A stretch of 56,870 nt of DNA from NCBI GenBank assembly GCA_000708835.1, contig DF237050.1, forward strand, positions 1-56,870, given 5' to 3'. Shown one piece after another: positions 23,582 to 34,500 of the stretch; within the stretch, counting starts at the first letter, position 1; each line of letters opens with the position of its first letter. A program made the translations under genes and the position numbers. The notes beneath the pieces are model-generated. The model worked only from the letters and a program-made list of their open reading frames with translations. It made no database searches and was not told the origin of the DNA. Origin of the DNA: Klebsormidium nitens. Taxonomy: Eukaryota > Streptophyta > Klebsormidiophyceae > Klebsormidiales > Klebsormidiaceae.

Positions 23582-26242
23582 ATGGGGCCCAAGAGCAAGA
23601 CGAAGATACCAGAAGTGGAGATTAAGATCGACAAGGAGACGTACTTATCCATTGTGTACGAGGCTGCACGCAAGCTGCGCTTGAACATCATCCGGAAGCC
23701 TATATCTGCTGAAGAGATGGACTACATTGATTACCTCCCTCCCGGGGCAGATTCTAGCATAAAAGAAGCTGCAATAATGTTCAACCTGGAAAGTGCGTAC
23801 GAAAAAGACAAGCACTTCTCTCCAGACATAGTTCGACGCCACACCCTCGGCGCACTTTCGGTATATCAGATCCAAGCTCAATTTCAGGCAGTCATTGATG
23901 GAGACCTGACGTCGCTTGATAACCTGTACCCGACAGTGAAGCCCAAGCGGGTATGTGACAATTACTTGCTGACAGACAAAAGGAAGACGCCAGACCCGGG
24001 TGTCATCTACCGGCCGTGGTCCAGTGAGAGCCCCGACCCCTATATAGCCCTAGTATACGGATACGAAACCGGGCCCGGGGTGTTCAAAGACGCCTGGGTT
24101 TACGATCCCTGTTTCCTGCAAGCTTTCCAGAGCCCCGCAGATGCCTTTGAGCGGGCCATTCAGAATCTCGGGCGCATAACCGTGGGCCAATTCAAGATCT
24201 GCGTCGAGCCGTCCTTGAAGGCGGTGACGTCACACTGGGGGGAGTACAAGGGGACGAACTGCCGGGCTGTGCGCTTCGGGCAACCTCCAAGTGCGGTCTT
24301 CGTCACTTTCTTCGGAGACCACCGAGACTGCCCTCGGTTCCTCATCCCAGAAGTCGTCAAGTTGTTCGCGGAGGGGCTGAACTGTGACTTAGAAAGTGTG
24401 GTGAGCTTCTTCGCTAATATCTGGATCTTGGTTGGAAGTTTACGAACGGATTGAATCAGCAATAAAGTTTCACTCCTTTTGTTCAAAAGCTTCTCTTTGC
24501 TGAGATTATCAGTTCGGTCCTTTTGATGGAGGACCGACCTTATCTGACGATAAGCTTGCGTCATCAGCCAGAGCAGCCATCGTGTTATATCCGATGGCGT
24601 TGCCTCTCGTCCACACTTTGACTGCCAAGGGGGCCATTATTTACCAGTCAACTTTTCAGATGCTCGTACTGTAGAATGAATCTAAGTTGCATCCGATCTT
24701 CGATCTACCAAAAATATTTCCTCTTCTTTTGCATGTCTTTCTAACTGGAAGCTCAGATTGGGGAAGATCTGGACTTCCAATTCCGGTGACATCAGGCGTC
24801 TTCCAAATCGGGCTTGAAGAAGGCCTCTTCGTTTTTGATTCTAGGGTCAAAGGATTTACCGTTATAATAAGATTATTTACCTGTTGATCGCGCAGGTTGT
24901 GGTTCTGTGGTCTGGTCAGCAGGTCCACGTGGCGTCAGCGAGGGACCAGAAGGCAATGTACACTCCTGGACGGATGCAGCACCTGATGAAGTTTCAGACG
25001 GAGGCTGCTGCCTACAACGACCGGATCTGCGCCACGCCTTTCCAGGTGAGGAGCGATGAGCTGCTAATGTCGGCACTGGACTGAAACAAGAAAGGAGCGC
25101 AAGTTTCATGCCTCAAATGTCAGGAGGCAGCCAGACAAGGAAACAAGAAAAGTCGGAGCGGTTCCGTTTTTCAGTGTGCTATCTACTCGGCATAACTTCA
25201 TAAGTAGACACTTTCAAGCGGTCCTCTTTGTTGCCACAACTTGAATAAATCTTGAAGCGTAAGGCTCACGCAGATCTCGTAACAGAAGCATCTTTTCCGA
25301 TGAAAAGCAACGGGCAAGAAATTTTGGAGGCTAATAGAGCCATTCAGATCCTATTAGGAATAGTGTTCTGAGCGTAACAATGACCCTAAAGACGGCTCTT
25401 GCCGTACTTACGCAGGTCAAGGGACTGTCCAGCGATGAGTCCCTGGTGGAGTGGAAGCCCTACCCGCTGTATGGCAAGATGGAGGCTCTCAGGGTGCCAC
25501 GTGGCGGCGAGCCAGGGTCGACGCGTGTCCTATATCCTGTCCCGAGGACCGAGGCCGAGGCGCGGAAGCTGGAGCGACTTGGAGACAAGATCCCCGTTGT
25601 TACAGAACTCTCGTTACCTCAGTGCGCCAAGGTGAAAGATCTTAACATACATGGTCTATCTTGAATGCATCTTGAGTGCTTCCATTTTTTAATATTTTCT
25701 AGCAAGCTCGTATTGTTGAAAGGCGGCTGTCCGCTTGATGCCTCTGTGTCTCAAGATTTTGAATCATTCATTTGCATCGGAAGCGAGGCGCATGCTTGCT
25801 TTTGAAGTAATAGTCATCAGATAATCGAGGTGAAACTCCCTCATTTGTCTTAGAATCAGGCCTGATCGCTCAGTCTTTTCCCCGAGCCTTTTGTATGTTT
25901 TGACAGATGTTTTTACCAAGCATTACAAATCAGTAGCCTAGCTTTCTACATGGAAGCTAGGTTCTCACAAACGAGTGTTCGTCCTTTTGGAACACTATGA
26001 GATTAAAAACCCAGTGAGAGCTTGAGTGATCTCGTGAACCTAACGTGCTTGCTTGATTAAGGTCGTTAATCAGTTCCTCCTCCTGATCTCGATCGTTGAA
26101 TGATTGTGTTACGAATGTGCAGTGTGGGAAGAAGGACGAAGATCTTCTCCGATGTGCGAAGTGCAAAAAGGAACGGTACTGCTCCCGGGACTGTCAGATC
26201 AAGCATTGGGCGGCTGGACACAAGAAAGTCTGTGCACCGTGA
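23582..26242 (+). CDS. MYND zinc-finger protein, tandem copy B
   Basis: Exons 23582-24400, 24896-25045, 25416-25631 and 26123-26242 join in phase 0 to 434 residues, with the same intron positions as copy A. The MYND finger is complete (CAK, CGKKDEDLLRCAKC, YCSRDC, HWAAGHKKVC) and differs from copy A at 5 of the last 39 residues. The second exon differs at about 12 of 50. Changes are spread over the unrecognised N-terminal domain while motifs such as DKETYLSIVYEAARKLRLNI, YRPWSSESPDPY and VRFGQPPSAVFVTFFGDHRD are kept. Both copies look intact and under constraint. Divergence at charged sites (for example SAEDQT to SARDQK) could reflect different partners, but that is speculation. Function unknown. 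Confidence 0.85.
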
Positions 26243-28565
26243 CGGCGATGCGTGACACAAAGTGCGCTGCTATAACGATAGTTCGACTTTTGAGGCTGAC
26301 AACTGAACGCTATGTCAATCTAATCAGGACTCCCAACAGATTGTTAACGCCTGCCGTTTTCTTCAACTGTTCCTTTCGGCACACGGGGACTGGACGTCAT
26401 TGACGGGTCCATCTTCCTACCTCTTTCCTGAATGGCAATCTCCACGGACAATTTCTATCACGTATAGGTTTTAAAGCGAAAACGCATTTTCAAAAACTCG
26501 CTTGTCTCAAACCGATAGATGCATTCAACGTGATTCAGTTCGCGGATTTGTGATGATGTCACGGTGGAAGACTGGAAGCGCTAGCATGGATTGTTCTCGG
26601 TTCCTGGGGCAGTCAACACCCCAGCACACTGGGATTAGGTAAAAGTCGGTCGCAGTGCTATCTCGAAACCCCGGAGGCACGATTGCTTATGACAGGGTTA
26701 ATTCAAAGCAAATCATGTTGTGTCAGGAGTGCCAGACAACAAGAGGCTAGAAAAGCTGGTTTGCAGGAGTATCGTAGTGTAGCTTGTTCGAACTCGTTAG
26801 AATCCTGTATTGACACCCTTCGGGCCCATGGCTTCGGCTACAGTCCTTATAATAGAAGCATGAACGAATGTCGTTAGAGCTCCACTTAGTCTAGTATGAC
26901 CATTTTGTGTCCCAAACGAATAAGTATCATTTTGGATGTTGAGATCCTTGGCGGAATACAAGGGCTTGCATGAAAGGAGCACATATCGTGGAATTTCATG
27001 AGCTTGCAGATCAACGTTAAAATTCGGCAAGTACTATCCACGATAATCTGTTTGTTTTGCGCATATCTCTGCCGGAAGCGTTCTGATTTTGGTTTGTTTT
27101 CGCCGAAAGGTGTGAAAGCTCCTCTGAGGTCCGCTAAAGCATTGAGGGGCGCACTCAACTACAGTACATGATCTATACGTACATACTTGGTACATGTTTC
27201 ATGCTTGAAATCAAAATTACATGCGTGTACAGCAAATGACAAGCTGGAGATCTCGGTCCTGGCCTTGATCTATCCGATCAATTTGCAAGGTCAATTCTGC
27301 GCCAGCATATCGTGACATGTGGCTCCCCTGTTCATCTCTCGACATCACTTTATGCTTTCCGATGCCGCGGTTTTGTGACGCGCCAAATTCCAACAACTGA
27401 CAAAGCGCTCGATATAGAGCTTGATTGCAGATGCTGACAATATCTACGATACAATAAAAGCTGTTTGTAAAACCAACGCAACCACAATTCTAATCAAACG
27501 CATTTCACCTTCCCTTCAGAGTCTGCATCACTTCTTGCAAGGGATCATCTTTCCCTTTGAAACGCATTAAATGTCAGCGCATTGGATGCATCGCATAAAT
27601 CATTTGTATCTTCAATATGTAAATGGGGACACTCGTTCACGAGCAGGTAAACAGAGAGATCTTCGGTCAAAATCGGGCTTCTCATTTATCATCTGGATTG
27701 CTTTCATACAAGAACTCAATAGTTGGTAGGGCTACTACTGTAAACCTCAAAACCTATTCACGTGCACTTTCTCGTCTACAGAACACCAAATTCAGCACTC
27801 TAGTACTGAACTGAGCCAACAAGCTACAATTTGCCTACCAGCCAGCCAACGCTTTGATTCCTTCCACTTTGAAATGCAGACCGTCTGATCTGCTTTCTTT
27901 TCTGCCTGGCCGGGGTTCACTGACTTGACACAAAATCTGGCACAGCCACCAGATCGTACTCTTGCCCCCTTCTAGGATATATGTTCCTTCCCTTCCGGCT
28001 AAGGGCCACTGTCCCAGCTACCTTGACGGCTAGAGTCCCTTCCTGAAGCATGCAACTGGAGGAGGTCTTGTGCAACTCTGTCCCTGAATTGCTTGAATGC
28101 AACTCCTTCCTAATGCAACGCTTACATCTGATGCAGAATGCAACCCCATCGTCTGATCGACCTCCCGGATCGCAAACTCCAGAGGGAATTCTTTCCGTCT
28201 CTTTCCGTCCACCACCTCCGAGAACCGCGATGGCCATCTCAAAGTTTGACGATGACGCCCCCTATCCGTATAAGGCCCAAGTTTCATCTTCAGGATGACC
28301 GATGACCCAGCATCTATCCATGGCTTGCTTGCCGAAATTCTCGACCAACTTTGACCGGAGTTCACCCTATACCTGAACCGCTACCGGAAGCCACAGGATG
28401 CCGATACGCCGACTCATCCGTTTACCTTTTTCAAGCTCGATCACTAGGTTCTCACCGGTCTACCAGACACCTTCTATCAGTTTACCTCCCTCTCAGCTTA
28501 AGTACCCGGGTATGATTGCAATTTGACGACTAGCCCATGTGTTTCCACCCCTAGCAGCCAGACCT
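26243..28565. other. Spacer between convergent genes
   Basis: It lies between the 3' ends of MYND copy B (+) and the LOTUS/RING gene (-). Apart from 3' UTRs nothing is recognisable. Short ORFs on both strands have no protein-like composition, and there is no clear repeat or RNA gene. Confidence 0.45.
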
Positions 28566-31500
28566 CTAAAAGCCGTCCTCAAAGAGCGGAACCCAGCGAT
28601 AGACCACCGAGCGGCAGACGTTACATTCGACGAAGGATGGATTGCCGACCGCCTCCTCCTTGCACGCGGTGCAGAGGCAGCGGTGGCCGCACGGTAACGC
28701 CGCCCACGTCACGCGCCGTTCCCAGCACCTGCGGCAGGCGTTCTCCGGCGGGACACGTGGCGCGCGCGACGGCGGGGGTGCAGGGGCCGCGGCTGGGGGA
28801 GGCTGCAAGAAGGTTGGATTCGAGCGACGTAAGTGGAGGGAGAGAGCTTAGGCCTAAAGATCGGTTGAAGAGGTAGCGAATTCTGTTTCGAACGTGAACA
28901 AAAAGACGGCAGGGCCACTTTACTCATCTTAACAGACTGACACATCGTGGGAAAACTTTCACGGATGGCGCTCTCTCCCTACGGCAATGACACACGAAGG
29001 ATACGCAAAGGCCTATGATATAATGTCGCCAAGCCCGACTATCTTTCATTCAGATCCTTCAGACTACCTCACATGCAAGTCAAAGAGCCCTGGCCAAACC
29101 CCCACGCCTCAATGAAGCTCTGTTTTGTCAACATCTGGAACACTCATCAATTGTTATAGCCCTTCTGTAATCTTACCTTCCAGTCCATGAAAGAGAGGAA
29201 AGAGCGCCCGGTGGGCGCCTCCCGAGCACCAAACGGGGTCCACTCTCGCTCCTGCTCCGGCTGGAAACTCGCCCCGAGGTGCATCCCCGCCTCGCCGTAC
29301 CGGGAGCCCTCCACGAGTGCTCGGCCCGGCGAGATCCCCCCTCCAATTGCCCCCAGACGGCTCTGCAGAACTCCCCCCATGTCCGGAACCGGGCTCTCGG
29401 TGAAAGTCCGTGTGCGCCCATCGGGGGTCAGCGACCGGAAGTCGAACGCGTTCTGCGGGCGGTTGAACTCGCCGCGCCGGTAACGGTCGCCGGGGGGTGC
29501 TCCCGGGGCGTTGGGCTGGCGGAGCAGGTGGTCGAAGTTCTGGGGGCGCAGCGGGCTCGGGGAACCGGTGTACGGCGACGGGCCCCGCGAGGGGGGGTGC
29601 GGGGCCGGGCTACGGCGCCCGGGGATAAGGCCCGGGTGCTGGGCCATCCGCTGGAGCATCATCTTGTGCTCGAACATCTCCCGGTCGATCTCGTGCGGCG
29701 ACCGGGGGCTGTTGAAGAGCTGCCGGGCGGCCGCCCCAAGCGAAAGCTCCCGGTGGATATCGTCGGGGGGGAACGCATCGGGCGTCGGGCTGCCCAGGTA
29801 GAACTCGCGGTCCTCCTTCCGGAAACCAAACCCGGGCGGAACCTGGAGCGCTTCCGGGGCGGAACGCCGACCCGGGAAACCAAAGGGATCCCCCGACGTG
29901 GGCTCCGTTGAGTTGCCCCGGGCGGTCGAGTTGGGTGTCGGGGTAGGGGGAAGCGGGGTGAAGGCTGTCAGAAGGCTGCTCGGGGGCCCCTCCGACAGGT
30001 CCGGCGTGCTCGGGAAGGGTTTGGTTGCGGGGCTGGCGGAAGGGGGGGTCATTTCGCCTGCCTTGAGATCCCCCCCGGTGGATTCCGCAGCCTGTTCCTC
30101 TGTGGGCTGCTCCGCTGGAAGTTCCGGCGAGTCCGCTTCCGTTTCGCCCAGCTCCTCTGTTCCGTTCGGCTCCTCCACGTTTTCGTCCGCGTCTCCCTTT
30201 TCCTCAGGGACGGCTTCCGGCTCGGGAGCTTCCGTTCGCTTCTCGGAAACTGGTTCCGACTCCTCCCCTTCCTTGCTTGGCCCCTTGTCCCCCTGCGCGG
30301 CCGACGCGTACGACCGCCCGGAGGAGACGAACTTGGTCGGGGGTTTGGGCGGCGGCGGCGGCGCGGCCGCGCGCGGCGAGCGCGGCATGAGGACCACGTG
30401 GGTGGAGGCGCCCGTCCCGGTGGGCACGATCTTCATCTTGACGACGTCGGGCATGGAGCGCAGGAAGTCGCTCAGCTTCACGAAGCCCAGCTCGTGGTGC
30501 GGGATCTCTAGCCCGAAGCACGCGCGGAAGTCGCCCTTGAGCGACGACATAGCGTATTGGACGCCGCGCTTGGTGGAGAGGTAACCGGGCAGCCACTGGC
30601 GCAGCTTCACCAGCCAGGGCGGGCACTTGACGCTCCCGGGGATCGCGACCGGAGGCGGGGGCGACGCTTCGAGCGCCGGTGGAGTTTGCTCGGGGGACGT
30701 CACGCGACCGTTGGGTTCGTCACTCGTTTCCGTCGGGTGGGTTTCCGTTCCGGTCGCGGACAGGGGCGGGGCGTCGAGGGGTTTGGCGAGGGCCGGTGGT
30801 TTCTGCCACGGCGACTGGAGGCGCTTCTCCTCCCAGCTGTTGACTTCCCAGGGCACCGGCTCTGGCGAAGGCGCGGCCGCGGCCGCGGCCGCGCGGGCGA
30901 GGCTGACGGGGTTTGGGACGTGCCGGGAGGTCAGTCGTTCCGACTCCGGCGAGCTCATTCCGTCTGCGGGGCTTTCCGGAATGCGAACGAGGACGGAAGC
31001 GGGGGTGTCTGGGGTTTTGCATTCGGGGGGTTCCTCCCAGACGAGGGAGTCGGGTCGTGGAACGGCCGCCTTCACTTCCACCTGGAGACAAGGAAACGGA
31101 GGAGAGGAAGTGTTGGCAGCTGTACTTTGGTAGAAGCAGATATTCGAGCAGCTGCTGAGCCGGATTATGGAGCTGGAAACGGCCTTTCTGCAGAAGCCTT
31201 TAAGAGATTGCGAACTTTTCCAGCGTCAATGGATAAAATTTTGGTTTGTGTGCCGAAATTTGAGGAAAATTCAACAGTTGGACATACCAATCTTCTTCAC
31301 ATATCCACACAGTCTCCTCATTTCGTGACTTCAGGGTAGACAGGCTCGTCCTGATCCTAGCTCCAGCTATCAGCGTGATGCTATTGGACCATAGTGCAGA
31401 TCTCCGTATCAGGCCTCACCTTTTTGCCGAATATGACCACGTAGTGTTGCCTGCAGGCCTTCTGCGCTGTGACCTCGCTCTTGAAGGCGACGAAGCCAAA

Positions 31501-34500
31501 GCCGCGGGAGTGCATCCCGGTCGCCGTCTGAGACCCGATCACGATCGCGTCGTCAACGGGGCCGAAGTTGGATTCGAAGTACTCCTTCAGGTCATCTGCA
31601 GGGTTCGAGAAAAAGATAATTTGAATCGACGAGGAGATTCTTGGCATAAATGTAGCGTTCAGAAGCGCTTCAAAGCTGTAGTCGGTCAAACAGGAAATAA
31701 GGGACACGAGAAGCAGCGCTCTGTGACACCCAAAGAAAGTCGGGTTTACCAACGACTCAGGATAGAGACCCTTTTGACCGAAAAGGATAGTGGTTCGTTG
31801 GAAAAAGAGGCAAAAGTGAAACTCTATAACGATAGAAAGTTTCCTTCCCTCAAAGCTCTGACTTACCAGCGTCAGCAGATTCGGGCAGGCCACCGACGAA
31901 AATCTTGCGGTTGAAGTCCTCGGTCTTCCACTGCTGCAAAAAGAGACAGTAAGCTGTGCGTTCAGAGTGGTTAACCGGGCCAAAAATAAAGCAAGCTTAG
32001 AGACTCGATAGTGTAACGGATTGGCAGAAGAAAATATGAAGGTTCTCGGTCACCAACCACACTAGAACTTCAGAGTTTCGAATGCAAGAGAATCTCTTCT
32101 GGAGTCACGCACGGCACAGAAATGTGGAACGCCCCTTTCAGCGGTAATGAACCATTATTGCTCTCAATACCAATCCCAAAAGTGACATCGCTATGGACAG
32201 GTCCAACGCGCTCAAACGTCAACAGAACGCGCCAGGATGATTATGCACGAACGGCTCAGAAGGCTCATGCAAGGTCGCAGCAGCAAATGCACTTTCACGA
32301 CTTGCCTTGAGCTTCTGCCGGGAGAGGCTGCCCGGCTCCGCCGCATCGCCCAGCATGCCCTTTGGCGGCGCCAGGGGGACCAGCTCGTGTTCCCCGTGCG
32401 CGAAGAAGCACTTTTCGCCGCGCGCGCACCCGTGCGCGGTCCCAAAGTAGCGGCAGAGCTCGGTCTTCGCGTTGGAGGGCATCATGACCGTCTTGGCGGA
32501 AGAGGGCCTCCTGGCAAGAACGAAAAAGTGGGCGAGGAAATTGCTTGGATCATTACTGAAGTCGGTGAGGACCTGTAAGGCTGGATGTTCCAGTTCGATT
32601 ACGGTTCCATCCCAGAATGTCCGCGAAACGAATTCTGTGGTAGAAGGGACCCTCAAGATTGTCGAAGCTTTTTAAGGGACTTCGAAGCACTTGAAACAAG
32701 GTTCACAAGGCCAGTCTTGAGAAATCTTAACGGCATGTATGAACAGTGCTCGCGAGGTCTTCTGCAACATTTTCTCAAATCCAGATCAATGTTTCTGCTC
32801 CGTAGGAGTTCTACTTTGCACACGACGTCTAGAGGCTGAAACCGCCCAAAAAACACACTTTGACATATCTGATGTACACTTACGTCTGGTCGCCCTCCTT
32901 GGTGCCTTTCTTGGCCGCCTCGACGGCTTCAGCGAGCACGTTGTCTTTTCCTGCGCACATGAGAAGCGGCGTTACAATTCACCCCTGTTTTCCTAAAATT
33001 GTGTGGAAGATCAAAAACTTCTTCGAGAAGCACACCAAGCCTCATCAGATGGTACAGGAGTTCCGCAGACGCGGTAGGCAGCAAATAGAGATTACGAACG
33101 TCGTCAGCTACAGCTTCGTGACATCCCTCACGTAAAACTGCGGTGCCGGACACAGTGCAGCCGTTTCCAAGCCCAGATCAACGCTTCTTTTGTTTGATAT
33201 CTAGCTCAAACCAACTTACTAAAGAGTGAATCAAATACTCGGTGTGGGCCTTTTGAAGATCAAGTGTTACCTGTGAAGGCCTCGTCCGGTTGGCGCAGCA
33301 TCTCGCGCATGGGAGGCGATGTGGCCACGTCAATGGGTCTCTGCTTTCTGCAGTTGTAGAAAAAAGCAGGATTGAGCTCAACTTGAAGGACAGACACATC
33401 AACTGGGAGCACTTTAGAAATCTGCTTCTTCGTCAGCACGAATGACCGGAAACTCGCCACTCGGATCGAACAAATTACAGCTCCCCCGTCATAAATAGGA
33501 CAGGCGAACCTTATACTTGCCATCAGGAAACTGAGTGAAGTGCGTTCGGGAAGTCCACTTGGTTTTTGAATTGAAAAGGGCGCACGGAAAAATGGAAAAT
33601 TGCCCGGAGCGTACCTGAGGTTGACCAGCAGTCTGTTCGCGCCAGCCTGCAGCAGCAGCCTGGCGCACTCCACGTGGTCATTCTTGACGGCCCAGAAAAT
33701 GGCGGTCTCCTTGGTTGCGGCCACAATGTTCACGGCCGCAGGCTCCTTGGTCAGCAGGATCTGAAGATGAAGCAGGCCCACGTGTCAGCAAAAGGCAGTG
33801 CTTTAGGCAAAGGCGAAACCCACAAAGCGAGAGAAGTTACATGGTGACAAGAAGCAGCCGCATCCTAAACTAGGGCACTAAGATGCTCCAAATCTGGATG
33901 CCCTGGAAGATTGGTCGCTTTGAACAAATTGCCTCTACGATCAGCGAGAATTTTCTAGCAAGAGCGGGTCAAATCTCACTTAAAGATAGGCTTGACCTAG
34001 AGTCTCCGTCTAAAAAAGTGCTCGTCCAAAGAAGTTTCAGTGCAAGAAAAGGTAAGGAAGCCAACCTTGAGAGCCTCGTAGTGCCCATGAGCGGCCGCCA
34101 CGTGAATTGCTGTGGCGCCGATCTTATTTCCGATGGATCCGCGCGCACCGCCGTCGCTCAGCTGCTGGATGATGCTGCAAGGGTGAGTTGAAATAGCTCA
34201 AGCATCTGTCAGATCAAAGACAGAGAGACGGAGGCAGAGGAATGCAGGATGCCCGACAAAGGCACAGGAAATATTATGCATACTTCAGCAGAAGAAAACC
34301 AACGGTCAGCTGGTAAGAGGTCTCCTTTTTGAACAAATACAAGTAAGTGGCGCAGCAGTTTCAGCAAGTATTAGGAGGCGTGGACCCTGGGACCGGTTCT
34401 CGGAGCGTATGATCGGCGCACCTGACGTTCAGAAGGTTCTTCCCAAGTCGCAGGCACCAGTGAAGAGCAGTGTTGCCGTCTGGATCAGCCTCGTTGGGAT

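Larger units (their letters stand above)
18360..26242 (+). repeat. Tandem duplication carrying two MYND genes
   Basis: Two units, about 18360-21723 and about 22850-26242, each hold a four-exon MYND gene and roughly 700 bp of alignable upstream DNA. ATG-to-ATG distance is 4518 bp and stop-to-stop 4519 bp. Exons 2-4 are identical in length in both (150, 216 and 120 bp); introns differ (561/495, 359/370, 432/491 bp) and are poorly conserved. The duplication is therefore not recent. Outer limits are approximate. Confidence 0.85.

Noticed and set aside
29279-31339. Long plus-strand ORFs (up to 260 codons) opposite the LOTUS exon
   Set aside because: They are antisense shadows of a GC-rich exon with low-complexity translations; the minus frame has recognised domains and consistent splicing.
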